Assembly: GCA_030041335.1 (NCBI GenBank)
Contig: JASHOB010000141.1
Location: 1-37,527 of the forward strand
Origin: Alphaproteobacteria bacterium
GTDB lineage: Bacteria > Pseudomonadota > Alphaproteobacteria > ATCC43930 > CGMCC-115725
DNA: 37,527 bases
Reading direction: 5' to 3'
Each line of letters opens with the position of its first letter. The first letter of the stretch is position 1. Of this stretch, positions 24,320-34,786 are shown piece after piece. The notes beneath the pieces were generated by a model. It was not told the DNA's origin, did no database searches, and was given only the letters and a program-made list of their open reading frames with translations. Made by a program: the position numbers and the translations under genes.

Positions 24320-24790
24320 ATGAAAGTAAATCACCGATTCGTCTTCGTCGCGCTGCAGATTTTGGCGCCGATTTTGTTGCTGCCGGTCGCGAACAGCGCT
24401 TGGGCCGCCGATTGCGACGCGCCGGCCGCGACCGTCAGGCCCGGCACCGCCGCCGGCGTGTCGGGTTCGGCTCCTGCGTTTGCGGGTACCTGGCAAGGCC
24501 AGTGGCCGGTCGCAGCGAAAGGGCATGTCGAGCCGATTTGCGCGCGCCTTTATGTCCAAGTCATCTCCCCCACCACCGCCACGGTCGAACAATGCACTGG
24601 CTCGAACGCAGCGGCGCGGCGGCGCCCCGAATGCAAACGATACACCGCTGAAGTCAGCACGAATGTGATGACCTTCACGGATACGGAGGGGACAGTCTAC
24701 ACCTTTACCATGGCCGACGTGGGCGGCATGGAGGGTGAGGCCGTCAACGCCGCGCACCGTTCGGGAACGGTCTTTACCAAGGTTCAATAG
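24320..24790 (+). CDS. Secreted four-cysteine protein of unknown function
   Basis: The 156-residue precursor starts with a signal peptide (MKVNHRFVFVALQILAPILL, cleavage near Ala29/Ala30). The mature part carries four cysteines, at about 32, 74, 92 and 105, suggesting two disulfides and periplasmic location. Its middle, GTWQGQWPVAAKGHVEPICA, then alternating strands to a GTVYTFTMADVG segment, suggests a small beta-barrel or beta-sandwich. I do not recognise the family. The start at 24320 is chosen for the signal sequence; the frame is open to 24254 with no plausible leader. It follows bamE by 189 bases, and its stop is only six bases from the convergent COQ10-like gene's stop. Confidence 0.65.
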   Translation: MKVNHRFVFVALQILAPILLLPVANSAWAADCDAPAATVRPGTAAGVSGSAPAFAGTWQGQWPVAAKGHVEPICARLYVQVISPTTATVEQCTGSNAAARRRPECKRYTAEVSTNVMTFTDTEGTVYTFTMADVGGMEGEAVNAAHRSGTVFTKVQ

Positions 24791-24796
24791 GGTCCG

Positions 24797-25264
24797 CTAA
24801 ATCGGCTTTGCGGCAGCGCCGCGGGGATCGGGCTCGCCATAGAGCTGCCTGGCACGGCCTTCAAAGGCGCCGACCATACGGCGGACCGCCTCGTTGAACA
24901 ACGCACCGATGAGGCGCTGCAGCACGCGCGACCGGAATTCGAAATCGACATAAAAATCGATAACGCAGGAGCCGTCGGCCTGCTCCTCGAATAGCCAGTG
25001 GTTTTCGAGATAGCGGAACGGACCCTCGCTGTAGGCAACATCGATGCGGTCCGGCCGATTGAGCGTGACCCGCGAGGTGAAGCGCTCACGTATCATGCGA
25101 AAGCCGATCAGGAGATCGGCGATAATGACATTGTCCTGACGCTCGCGGATGCGCGCGCCGGTGCACCACGGCAGGAACTCGGGATAGCGCGCGACATCAG
25201 CCACCAGATCGAAGAGTTGATCGGCGCGATACGGTAGATGCCTGCGCTCGGCATGCGTCGGCAT
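24797..25264 (-). CDS. COQ10/RatA-type START-domain protein
   Basis: A 155-residue single START-like domain (polyketide-cyclase/aromatase fold). Opening PTHAERRHLPYRADQLFDLV, then YPEFLPWCTGARI, a central TSRVTLNRPDRIDVAYSEG, GPFRYLENHWLFEEQADGSC and VIDFYVDFEFRSRVLQRLI are close to the family. Mitochondrial COQ10 binds ubiquinone and supports respiration; E. coli RatA was reported to inhibit ribosome assembly. In alphaproteobacteria the respiratory role is more likely. The start overlaps the lipA stop by one base (TGATG), placing it at the end of the pyruvate dehydrogenase-lipoate run. No signal peptide. Confidence 0.9.
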   Translation of the reverse strand: MPTHAERRHLPYRADQLFDLVADVARYPEFLPWCTGARIRERQDNVIIADLLIGFRMIRERFTSRVTLNRPDRIDVAYSEGPFRYLENHWLFEEQADGSCVIDFYVDFEFRSRVLQRLIGALFNEAVRRMVGAFEGRARQLYGEPDPRGAAAKPI

Positions 25265-26208
25265 CAGTTCTCGGCCGCCGCCCTTTGCGCCGCGCGTGCC
25301 GCTTGGAGCCGTGCGAAATCCTCACCGGCGAGGTAGGAAGAGCGCGTCAACGGCGACGACGCCACCATGAGAAAGCCCTTGCCATAGGCGATTTGGCGAT
25401 AAGAGCTGAATTCGTCCGGGGTGACGAAGCGGTCGACGCGGTGGTGCTTCGAAGTCGGTTGCAGATATTGGCCGATGGTCAGGAAATCGACCCGTGCCGC
25501 CCGCAGATCATCCATGACTTGCATCACCTCGGCTTTTTCCTCGCCGAGTCCGACCATCAGGCCGGACTTGGTGAACATCGACGGATCCAGTTCCTTGACG
25601 CGATCGAGAAGCCGCAGTGAATGGAAATAGCGCGCCCCCGGCCGCACCTCCCCGTACAAGCGCGGCACGGTCTCGAGATTATGGTTGAACACATCGGGCC
25701 GCGCCGCGACGACCACTTCGAGCGCGCCGTCCTTTTTCAGAAAATCCGGCGTCAGGACCTCGATGGTCGTACTTGGTGCGGAGGCACGGATGGCGAGGAT
25801 GGTGTGGACGAATTGGCTGGCACCGCCGTCAGCCAGATCGTCGCGATCGACCGAGGTGACGACGATGTGGTTGAGGCCAAGCTTCGCCACCGCCTCAGCG
25901 ACCCGCGCCGGCTCATGGGGATCGAGCGCGTCGGGCCGCCCGGTCGCGACATTGCAAAATGTGCAGGCCCGGGTGCAGACGCTCCCGAGGATCATCACCG
26001 TGGCGTGGCGCTCGCTCCAGCATTGGCCGATGTTGGGGCACGCCGCTTCCTCGCAAACCGTGTTTAGCTTGAGCGCGCGCATCAGATCGCGCGTCTCCCG
26101 ATAGGCGAGCGAAGTCGGCGCCTTAACACGGATCCACGGCGGCTTGGGCGGCGCCGGATTGTCGGGCCGGTGCGCCTTCTCGGGGTGGCGCAATGCGATC
26201 TCGCTCAT
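25264..26208 (-). CDS. lipA: Lipoyl synthase
   Basis: Radical-SAM enzyme that inserts two sulfurs into octanoyl groups on lipoyl domains. The auxiliary cluster motif [12 protein letters not shown] (Cys 52, 57, 63), the radical-SAM motif CTRACTFC (Cys 78, 82, 85) and the C-terminal RSSY serine ligand motif are all present. Length 314. It follows lpdA by three bases in the same run as pdhA-pdhB-pdhC, whose two lipoyl domains are its likely substrates; no lipB is seen in this window. Needs octanoyl transferase from elsewhere. Confidence 0.97.
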   Translation of the reverse strand: MSEIALRHPEKAHRPDNPAPPKPPWIRVKAPTSLAYRETRDLMRALKLNTVCEEAACPNIGQCWSERHATVMILGSVCTRACTFCNVATGRPDALDPHEPARVAEAVAKLGLNHIVVTSVDRDDLADGGASQFVHTILAIRASAPSTTIEVLTPDFLKKDGALEVVVAARPDVFNHNLETVPRLYGEVRPGARYFHSLRLLDRVKELDPSMFTKSGLMVGLGEEKAEVMQVMDDLRAARVDFLTIGQYLQPTSKHHRVDRFVTPDEFSSYRQIAYGKGFLMVASSPLTRSSYLAGEDFARLQAARAAQRAAAEN

Positions 26209-26211
26209 GCC

Positions 26212-27618
26212 CTAGATGTGGAGCGCGCCCGAATAAGCGGCAAGCACCGATTCGTGCATCATTTCGCTCAGTGTTGGATGCGGAAACACAGTGCGTATGA
26301 GCTCCTGTTCTGTCGTTTCCAGCGTTTTGGCGATGGCGAAGCCCTGGATCAATTCGGTCACTTCGGCCCCGATCATGTGGGCGCCGAGCAGCTCACCGGT
26401 CGTGGCATCGAAGACCGTCTTGACGAAGCCTTCGGGTTCGCCGAGCGCGATCGCCTTGCCGTTGCCGATAAAGGGAAAGCGCCCGACCCGCACCTCCTTC
26501 CCTGCCGCTTTCGCCGCCGCCTCGGTAAGGCCGATGCTGGCAACCTGGGGGCGGCAATAGGTGCAGCTGGGCACGTTCTTCACCTCGAGCGGATGAGCGG
26601 TGTTGAGGCCGGCGATATGCTCGACGCAGATCACGCCCTCATGCATCGCCTTGTGCGCGAGCCAAGGCGGCCCGACCACGTCGCCGATCGCGTAAAGCCC
26701 CGCCTCGCCGGTCGATTGCCATTCGTCGACAAGGATGTGGGTCTTCTCGACGCGCACCCTGGTTTGTTCCAACCCGATGTCTTCGACATTGCCGACGATG
26801 CCGATGGCGAGCACGACACGCTCCGACGTCACCTCGCTGGTCTTGCCGTTCTTTTCGAGCAGCGCAGTGACGGAGTCCTTGTTCTTTTTCAGGGACTTCA
26901 CGTTGGTGGCGGTGTGAATGGTCATGCCCTGTTTTTCGAATTGTTTTTGGGCGAAGGCCGAGACCTCGTTGTCCTCGACGGGGAGGATGCGATCGAGCAC
27001 TTCGACGATGGTCACGGCCACGCCCATATCGCGATAGAAGCTGGCGAACTCGACGCCGATCGCGCCCGAACCGATCACCAGCAAGGATTTCGGCATCGCC
27101 TCCGGTATCATCGCCTCCTTGTAGGTCCAGACCAACTTGCCGTCCGGCTCGAGCCCGGGCAGGGAGCGGGCCCGGGCGCCGGTGGCAAGGATGACGTTCC
27201 GGGCCTGAAATTCGCCGACCGCCTTGCCTTCTTTGGTAACGCCGAGCCGGCGCGGAGCGGTGAGGTGGCCGTCACCGCCGATCACCGTGATTTTGTTTTT
27301 CTTCATCAAAAAGCCGACGCCGTCGGACAATTGCTTCGCGATCTTGCGCGAGCGCTCGATGACTTTCCTGGTGTCGAAGGACACGTCCTTGGCCGACAGC
27401 CCGTAGGCGTCGGCGTGCTGCAGGGCATGAAATATTTCGGAGCTGCGCAACAGCGCCTTCGTCGGAATACAGCCCCAATTGAGGCAAATGCCGCCCAGCC
27501 GGTCGCGTTCGATGACGGCGGTCTTCATGCCAAGCTGCGCCGCGCGGATGGCGGCCACGTAACCGCCGGGGCCGCCGCCCAGCACAACGGTATCAAAGGC
27601 GTTTGGATTGTCAGCCAT
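26212..27618 (-). CDS. lpdA: Dihydrolipoamide dehydrogenase (E3)
   Basis: FAD enzyme that reoxidises dihydrolipoyl groups with NAD+. N-terminal FAD motif VVLGGGPGGYVAAIRAAQLG, redox disulfide GGICLNWGCIPTK (Cys45, Cys50), central NAD motif VIGSGAIGVEFASFY, second FAD motif GLYAIGDVVG, and the catalytic His in RTVFPHPTLSEM at the C-terminus. Length 468, standard, without the extra lipoyl domain seen in some species. Belongs to the pdh run, nine bases after pdhC. Confidence 0.97.
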   Translation of the reverse strand: MADNPNAFDTVVLGGGPGGYVAAIRAAQLGMKTAVIERDRLGGICLNWGCIPTKALLRSSEIFHALQHADAYGLSAKDVSFDTRKVIERSRKIAKQLSDGVGFLMKKNKITVIGGDGHLTAPRRLGVTKEGKAVGEFQARNVILATGARARSLPGLEPDGKLVWTYKEAMIPEAMPKSLLVIGSGAIGVEFASFYRDMGVAVTIVEVLDRILPVEDNEVSAFAQKQFEKQGMTIHTATNVKSLKKNKDSVTALLEKNGKTSEVTSERVVLAIGIVGNVEDIGLEQTRVRVEKTHILVDEWQSTGEAGLYAIGDVVGPPWLAHKAMHEGVICVEHIAGLNTAHPLEVKNVPSCTYCRPQVASIGLTEAAAKAAGKEVRVGRFPFIGNGKAIALGEPEGFVKTVFDATTGELLGAHMIGAEVTELIQGFAIAKTLETTEQELIRTVFPHPTLSEMMHESVLAAYSGALHI

Positions 27619-27627
27619 GGTGCATCT

Positions 27628-28974
27628 TTAGAGCAGCAGAATCGCGGGATGCTCGACAAACTTCTTAAACTCGGCGAGATATTGCGCCCCGACGGCGCCG
27701 TCGACGACGCGGTGATCGCATGCGAGCGTGCAGCTCATGACGGTGGCGACCGCGAGCGCCCCGTTCTTCACCACGGGTCGCTGTTCGCCGGCGCCGATGG
27801 CGAGGATGCAGCCATGCGGCGGGTTGATCACGGCGGCGAAATCCCTGATGCCGTACATGCCGAGATTGGACAGCGAGAACGTACCGCCCTGAAATTCGGC
27901 GAGCTTGAGCTTGCCGGTGCGCGCGCGGGCGCCGAGATCCCTCATTTCCGCGGATATTTCCGGCAGTCGCTTGGTATCGGCGTTCTTCACGATCGGGGTG
28001 ATCAGCCCGTCATCGAGCGCCACCGCGACGGCGATGTTGACCTCGTTCCATAACAGGATCGCCTCGTCGCTATAGGAGGCATTGGCACGCGGGATTTTAC
28101 GCAAGGCCAGCGCCGCGGCCTTGATGACGAAGTCGTTGACCGAGAGTTTGGTGCCGCCCGCCTCGACCAGGTCGGATCGCACGCGCATCAGCGGATCGAT
28201 GTCGCAGTCGATGGTGAGATAGAAATGCGGGATGGTGGTTTTCGCTTCCACCATGCGCCGCGCCACCGTGCGGCGCATGCCCGTCATCGGGATCTCGGTG
28301 TAGGGTGTATTGCCGGCGAGCGCGAACACCTGCCCCTTCGAGAGCACCGTGCCGGCCGGCGGCGCGACGCTGGCGACGGCGGGCCCCGCAGTGGTTGGGG
28401 CCGGCGTGCGCGGGGGGCCGCGTTTGATGGCGGCTTCGACATCGTGCTGCACGATGCGGCCGTGCGGACCGGTGCCAGTGATCGAGCGAAGGTCAAGCTG
28501 TGCTTGCGCGGCCAGACGACGGGCGAGCGGGGACACGAAGATGCGGCCGTCCGCGGGCTGTGCGGGCGGAGCTCCGACCGCCGCGCTCGATGGCGCGCGC
28601 ACGCCTTCAGGCGATCGCGCGATCGGAGGAGCGGCAGGCTTCGGCGGAATGTCGGGCTTTGCTTCGGCCCGCGGCGTCTGCGCGTTCCGCATCGTCGCTT
28701 TCGGCAGCTTGGCCAATACGGATTGGTCTTCACCCTCTTCCAGCAGAATCGCGATGGGCTGGTTCACCGCGATGTTCTCGGCGCCTTCGGGCACCAGAAT
28801 TTTACCGAGGGTGCCGTCATCAATCGCTTCGAACTCCATCGTCGCCTTGTCGGTCTCAATCTCGGCGATGACATCGCCGGCCTTGACCGGGTCGCCTTCC
28901 CTTTTCGACCATTTGGCGAGCTTGCCCTCGGTCATGGTCGGCGACAGCGCCGGCATCAGCAATTCGATCGGCAT
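27628..28974 (-). CDS. pdhC: Pyruvate dehydrogenase E2, dihydrolipoamide acetyltransferase
   Basis: Transfers acetyl from lipoyl to CoA. Domains: lipoyl (1-80) with lipoyl-Lys43 in [13 protein letters not shown]; a Pro/Ala linker; a peripheral-subunit-binding domain (about 140-180) [12 protein letters not shown] to [10 protein letters not shown]; a second linker; and a catalytic domain from about 220 with the active-site DHRVVDG motif (His421). Length 448, one lipoyl domain. Overall this is the alphaproteobacterial/mitochondrial-type E2. The start ATG 28974 is followed by [17 protein letters not shown]; the same lipoyl sequence is nearly repeated in pdhB. Confidence 0.97.
   Translation of the reverse strand: MPIELLMPALSPTMTEGKLAKWSKREGDPVKAGDVIAEIETDKATMEFEAIDDGTLGKILVPEGAENIAVNQPIAILLEEGEDQSVLAKLPKATMRNAQTPRAEAKPDIPPKPAAPPIARSPEGVRAPSSAAVGAPPAQPADGRIFVSPLARRLAAQAQLDLRSITGTGPHGRIVQHDVEAAIKRGPPRTPAPTTAGPAVASVAPPAGTVLSKGQVFALAGNTPYTEIPMTGMRRTVARRMVEAKTTIPHFYLTIDCDIDPLMRVRSDLVEAGGTKLSVNDFVIKAAALALRKIPRANASYSDEAILLWNEVNIAVAVALDDGLITPIVKNADTKRLPEISAEMRDLGARARTGKLKLAEFQGGTFSLSNLGMYGIRDFAAVINPPHGCILAIGAGEQRPVVKNGALAVATVMSCTLACDHRVVDGAVGAQYLAEFKKFVEHPAILLL
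28751..28961. repeat. Lipoyl-domain repeat, copy in pdhC
   Basis: About 211 bp at the 5' end of pdhC is highly similar (roughly 80-90 percent by eye) to the pdhB stretch at 30146-30356, in the same orientation. It encodes the lipoyl domain. Recombination between copies would fuse the start of pdhB to pdhC and remove the E1 beta catalytic part. Confidence 0.75.
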
Positions 28975-28986
28975 GGCACGCCCCGT

Positions 28987-30369
28987 TCAGCGGTAGAGCG
29001 CCGCCTTGGCGGCAGCGATGACGTCATCGGTTTGTGGCAAGGCAAGCCGTTCGAGATTGGCAGCGTAGGGCAGCGGCACATCCTTGGCGGCAACCCGCGC
29101 GGGCGGCGCGTCGAGATAGTCGAAAGCCTGTTCCATCATGATTGCCGCGATCTCGGAGCCGATACCGGCATAGGCCCAGCCCTCTTCGACCGTGACGATG
29201 CGATTGGTCTTCCTGACCGAGGCGACGATCGTCTCGGCGTCGAGCGGACGCAGCGTACGCAGGTCGATGACCTCGGCCGAGATACCTTCTTCCGCGAGCT
29301 TCGCCGCGGCATCGAGTGCCACTTGCACCAGGCGCGAAAAGCTGACGATGGTGACGGCATCGCCGGCACGCGCGATGCGCGCCTTGCCGATCGGCACGAT
29401 GTAGTCGTCGGTTAGCGGCACCGGGAATGTGGCGCCGTAGACCAGCTCGTTCTCGAGGAAGATCACGGGATTGGGATCGCGGATCGCGGATTTAAGCAGG
29501 CCCTTGTGATCGGCGGCGCTATAGGGGGCGATCACCTTGAGGCCCGGCACATGCGCGTACCAGCTTGAATAATCCTGCGAGTGCTGGGCCGCGACGCGCG
29601 CCGCGGCGCCGTTGGGTCCGCGAAACACGATCGGGCAATGCATTTGCCCGCCCGACATATAGCGTGTCTTGGCGGCGGAATTGATCAGCTGGTCCATGGC
29701 CTGCATGGCAAAATTCCAGGTCATGAACTCGACGATCGGCCTGAGACCGGCAAACGCGGCACCGATCCCCAGCCCGGTGAAAGCATGTTCCGAGATCGGC
29801 GTGTCGACCACCCGGCGCGCGCCGAACTCCTCAAGCAAACCCTGGCTTACCTTGTAGGCGCCCTGATATTCGGCGACTTCCTCGCCCATCAGGAACACGT
29901 TCTCGTCGCGGCGCATTTCCTCCGCCATTGCGTCGCGCAGCGCCTCGCGGACGGTGAGCGATGCGGTTGCGCCGGTCCATTCGCTCTCCTGCGGCGCCGG
30001 CGCCGCCAGCGGCTTTGGGGCGGCCGACGACGCCGGCGGCGCGATCGGCGGCGCCGCGGACGGTCGCGCCTCCTCCGGCTTGACGATGGCTTCCCGTTTC
30101 GACGCCGGGGTTGCGCCCGCCACTTCATCGTCGCCCAGGATCTCGGCGATGGGCTCGTTGACCGCGACATTCTCGGTGCCTTCGGGCACCAGGATGCGGC
30201 CCATCTTGCCGTCATCGATAGCCTCGAACTCCATGGTCGCCTTGTCGGTTTCGATCTCGGCGATGACGTCGCCGGACTTGACCGGATCGCCTTCTTTCTT
30301 GAGCCACTTGGCAATCTTGCCCTCGGTCATGGTCGGCGAGAGCGCCGGCATCAGCACTTGCGTCGCCAC
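28987..30369 (-). CDS. pdhB: Pyruvate dehydrogenase E1 beta with N-terminal lipoyl domain
   Basis: E1 beta pairs with E1 alpha to decarboxylate pyruvate on thiamine diphosphate. Residues 1-80 are a lipoyl domain (Lys43 in [11 protein letters not shown]), then a Pro/Ala linker to about 135, then the transketolase-like domain: [75 protein letters not shown], and the C-terminal domain [14 protein letters not shown]. The lipoyl-fused E1 beta of 460 residues is known in alphaproteobacteria and absent from E. coli-type AceE. It is three bases below pdhA and seventeen before pdhC start with no gap for a promoter. Confidence 0.97.
   Translation of the reverse strand: MATQVLMPALSPTMTEGKIAKWLKKEGDPVKSGDVIAEIETDKATMEFEAIDDGKMGRILVPEGTENVAVNEPIAEILGDDEVAGATPASKREAIVKPEEARPSAAPPIAPPASSAAPKPLAAPAPQESEWTGATASLTVREALRDAMAEEMRRDENVFLMGEEVAEYQGAYKVSQGLLEEFGARRVVDTPISEHAFTGLGIGAAFAGLRPIVEFMTWNFAMQAMDQLINSAAKTRYMSGGQMHCPIVFRGPNGAAARVAAQHSQDYSSWYAHVPGLKVIAPYSAADHKGLLKSAIRDPNPVIFLENELVYGATFPVPLTDDYIVPIGKARIARAGDAVTIVSFSRLVQVALDAAAKLAEEGISAEVIDLRTLRPLDAETIVASVRKTNRIVTVEEGWAYAGIGSEIAAIMMEQAFDYLDAPPARVAAKDVPLPYAANLERLALPQTDDVIAAAKAALYR
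30146..30356. repeat. Lipoyl-domain repeat, copy in pdhB
   Basis: Partner of the pdhC repeat at 28751-28961, same orientation, covering the lipoyl domain of E1 beta. Similarity fades into the differing linkers on the inner side and into the divergent start region on the other. Best explained by duplication of the E2 lipoyl module to E1 beta or by conversion between them. Confidence 0.75.
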
Positions 30370-30372
30370 AGC

Positions 30373-31386
30373 TCAGGCCTCGACGTAGACGTCGCTATAG
30401 AGCTCCTTAGGATCTGGTTCGGGCGAGGATTGCGCGAATTCCGCCGCCTCGGTGATCACGTCTTTCACGCCGCGATCCCAGTCCTTGAGTTTGGCCTCGT
30501 CAGCGATCCCTTCCTCGATCAGGCGGCGCTTCATCTGGTCGATCGGATCGTGCTCCTGGCGCATGCGATTGAGTTCGTCCTTGGTGCGATATTTTGCCGG
30601 ATCGGACATGGAATGGCCGCGATAGCGGTAGGTCAGAAGCTCGAGGAGATAGGGTCCTTTGCCGGCGCGGATCTCGGCGATGGCGTCCGCGGCGGCCGCC
30701 TTCACAGCCAGCACGTTCATGCCATCGGCCTGGCCGCCCGGAATGCCGAACGCTTCGCCACGCGTATAGAGATCTTTCGAGGCCGAAGAGCGCGCCACCG
30801 AGGTACCCATGCCGTACTTGTTATTCTCGATGACGTAGAGCACGGGCAGCTTCCATAGCTCCGCCATGTTGAAGCTCTCGGCCACCTGGCCCTGATTCAT
30901 CGCGCCGTCGCCGAGGAACACGACCGCGATCTTGCCGTCGTTCTTGTATTTGTGGGCAAACGCGAGACCGGTGCCGATCGGCACTTGCGCGCCGACGATG
31001 CCATGGCCGCCGTAGAAATGCTTCTCGAGCGAAAACATGTGCATGGACCCGCCCTTGCCTTTGGAGTAGCCGCCGCGGCGCCCGGTCAGCTCCGCCATCA
31101 CGCCCTTCGGGTCCATGCCGGAGGCCAGCATATGGCCGTGGTCCCGGTAGGAAGTAATGATGCTGTCGCCTTCCTCGACCGCCGACATGACGCCGACCAC
31201 GACCGCTTCCTCGCCAATATAGAGGTGGCAAAAGCCGCCGATCAGTCCCATCCCGTACATCTGCCCCGCCTTCTCCTCGAAGCGGCGTATCAGCAGCATG
31301 TCGCGATAGAGCCGCTCCATCTCGGCCGGGGTCGGCAATAGGTCAGCTGACTTGACCGGTTTGAGCTTGCGTTTGGCAATCGCCAT
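30373..31386 (-). CDS. pdhA: Pyruvate dehydrogenase E1 alpha
   Basis: Thiamine diphosphate-binding half of E1. Features: MLLIRRFEEKAGQMYGMGLI, GFCHLYIGEEAVVVG, YRDHGHMLASG, and the ThDP motif GDGAMNQGQVAESFNMAELW extending to IENN (about 159-189). The phosphorylation-type loop YRYRGHSMSDPAKYRTKDE, conserved from mitochondria, is present. Length 337. ATG 31386 follows AAGGAG. First gene of pdhA-pdhB-pdhC-lpdA-lipA-COQ10-like, with an AT-rich upstream region containing a dyad, so this is the likely operon promoter. Confidence 0.97.
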   Translation of the reverse strand: MAIAKRKLKPVKSADLLPTPAEMERLYRDMLLIRRFEEKAGQMYGMGLIGGFCHLYIGEEAVVVGVMSAVEEGDSIITSYRDHGHMLASGMDPKGVMAELTGRRGGYSKGKGGSMHMFSLEKHFYGGHGIVGAQVPIGTGLAFAHKYKNDGKIAVVFLGDGAMNQGQVAESFNMAELWKLPVLYVIENNKYGMGTSVARSSASKDLYTRGEAFGIPGGQADGMNVLAVKAAAADAIAEIRAGKGPYLLELLTYRYRGHSMSDPAKYRTKDELNRMRQEHDPIDQMKRRLIEEGIADEAKLKDWDRGVKDVITEAAEFAQSSPEPDPKELYSDVYVEA

Positions 31387-31407
31387 GCCGGGATCTCCTT
31401 TGCGCGA

Positions 31408-31479
31408 GTCGCCAGCATGGCGCCGTTTGGCGACTTATGCAAGAACGTTAAGTTATTGGAAAAATTACAAAAATTACAA
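31408..31479 (-). promoter_or_regulatory. pdhA upstream region: dyad and tandem AT-rich 9-mers
   Basis: GTCGCCA (31408-31414) and TGGCGAC (31428-31434) form a perfect 7-bp inverted repeat with a 13-bp spacer, lying 22-48 bases before pdhA. Further upstream, TTGTAATTT is repeated in tandem on the gene strand (31479-31471 and 31470-31462) within an AT-rich block strikingly different from the surrounding high-GC DNA. The block is a likely promoter or UP-type element and the dyad a candidate operator or leader hairpin; exact -35 and -10 are not certain. Confidence 0.5.
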
Positions 31480-31494
31480 TAAACTGAATTTAGG

Positions 31495-31833
31495 TTATTT
31501 GGACTCCCGGCCGCTTTCGTTGGGCGGCGTGAAAATCACGATTTCGTCGGGGCCGATGACGTTGAGGGCCGCCCGGGCGCGTTCGTCGAGGAGGTCCCTA
31601 TCGAGGTGATTGCCCTTCAGCAGGTCGGCACGATGGCGGAGGTGGGCGAGCTCGTCGTCGGTCGCGGCGAGCGTGGTTTCGGCGCTATGCACTTGGCGAG
31701 AGCGCTGCACCCAGGCCAGCAGGCCATGATCGCCCTGCACCAGATTGAGCCCGAAATAGACGATCAGTGTGATCGCGAGGAACGGGCCCATGACCGCACG
31801 CCCCAGTTTCGCGATCGTCCGCCGCACCCTCAT
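31495..31833 (-). CDS. FtsB/DivIC-type septum formation initiator
   Basis: A 112-residue small bitopic protein of the DivIC/FtsB family, which joins FtsL and FtsQ at the divisome. It has a basic cytosolic start (MRVRRTIAKLGRA), one membrane helix (PFLAITLIVYFGLNLV, about residues 16-32), then a leucine-rich coiled coil (ETTLAATDDELAHLRHRADLL) and the domain ending DERARAALNVIGPDEIVIF. Start at 31833, preceded by GGAG; the frame extends to a GTG at 31851. Its location between eno and pdhA is standard for alphaproteobacteria. It should lie in the inner membrane with its C-terminus in the periplasm. Confidence 0.9.
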   Translation of the reverse strand: MRVRRTIAKLGRAVMGPFLAITLIVYFGLNLVQGDHGLLAWVQRSRQVHSAETTLAATDDELAHLRHRADLLKGNHLDRDLLDERARAALNVIGPDEIVIFTPPNESGRESK

Positions 31834-32014
31834 GAGGCTCCAGCGAATCACTGCGTCGCCTCAGTGTCAAGGCGAAGAGGTGGTGATTAATGCCTGGGCC
31901 ACCGAATATTTTCCCGTTTGCGGCGCGGCGCTTCGAGGTGGGCAAAGAGCCGGCCCGAAACGCCTTTGCTCTTTCTTCCCGCTGCTCCGCGGGCGCCAAC
32001 GGGCTGGCAAATCG

Positions 32015-34181
<2,167 letters not shown>

Positions 34182-34289
34182 GGATTGACCCGCACACTAC
34201 CCTCGCGCTCCTGCGGGCGAAAGTCCGTTTCGGCGGTCGTCGCCAAGGGACGGCAGTTCAGCCCCTCGGGCGCAATCCGGACCGTCGCA

Positions 34290-34721
34290 TCAGACCGAGC
34301 CGTGTCTTGCGTTCACCCAAGCGGTGAAATGCGAATGAACTTCGAAGTGCGGTCGTATCACGTCCCATTCGGTTTGAAATGCTGGCGTGCCCAGAAGCCG
34401 GACAATGTCAGCCTCCCAGATCTTCCAGATTGAGTTGGCAACGAAGCCGTAACGGCGCAGCGAGTAGAATTCGAAGATAACCCAATAGGCCGCGAGGATG
34501 GCGTGGCGAATATTCTCGGCCTCGTCGGTTTGGCGCGGCCAATGGTGGAGATCGACGTCGAACAGCCGCGTCTCCCGGAGATAGTGGATACGGGAGGAAT
34601 AGGTCAAAAAAATCTGTGCCCCGATCTGCCGGCTGTTGTTGCGGAGGGCGATATAGACGGCAACCCCGCCGACGAGGACGCTAACGATGGTGACGAGCTT
34701 CAATGCGACGTCGAGAAGCAT
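34290..34721 (-). CDS. Small membrane-anchored protein of unknown function
   Basis: A 143-residue protein with an N-terminal hydrophobic segment (VALKLVTIVSVLVGGVAVYI, about residues 5-24), then a soluble helical domain rich in aromatic residues: YSSRIHYLRETRLFDVDLHH, AYWVIFEFYSLRRYGFVAN, SIWKIWEADIVRLLG. It ends VHSHFTAWVNARHGSV. I recognise the general shape of widespread single-pass proteins with such a helical domain but no named family or function. ATG 34721 follows GGGAGC. It lies between the kdsA block and the efflux genes, same strand, 65 bases after the outer membrane factor. Probably accessory. Confidence 0.6.
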   Translation of the reverse strand: MLLDVALKLVTIVSVLVGGVAVYIALRNNSRQIGAQIFLTYSSRIHYLRETRLFDVDLHHWPRQTDEAENIRHAILAAYWVIFEFYSLRRYGFVANSIWKIWEADIVRLLGTPAFQTEWDVIRPHFEVHSHFTAWVNARHGSV

Positions 34722-34786
34722 GGCTGCTCCCTAGAGCGATCGTGCTTCATCATGCGCGACAGACGCATGGCCAACTATATTTGCGA

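Noticed and set aside
26170-28053. Plus-strand frame of 627 codons opposite lpdA and pdhC
   Set aside because: Antisense to conserved catalytic motifs of E3 and E2; residue bias is typical of a complementary frame.
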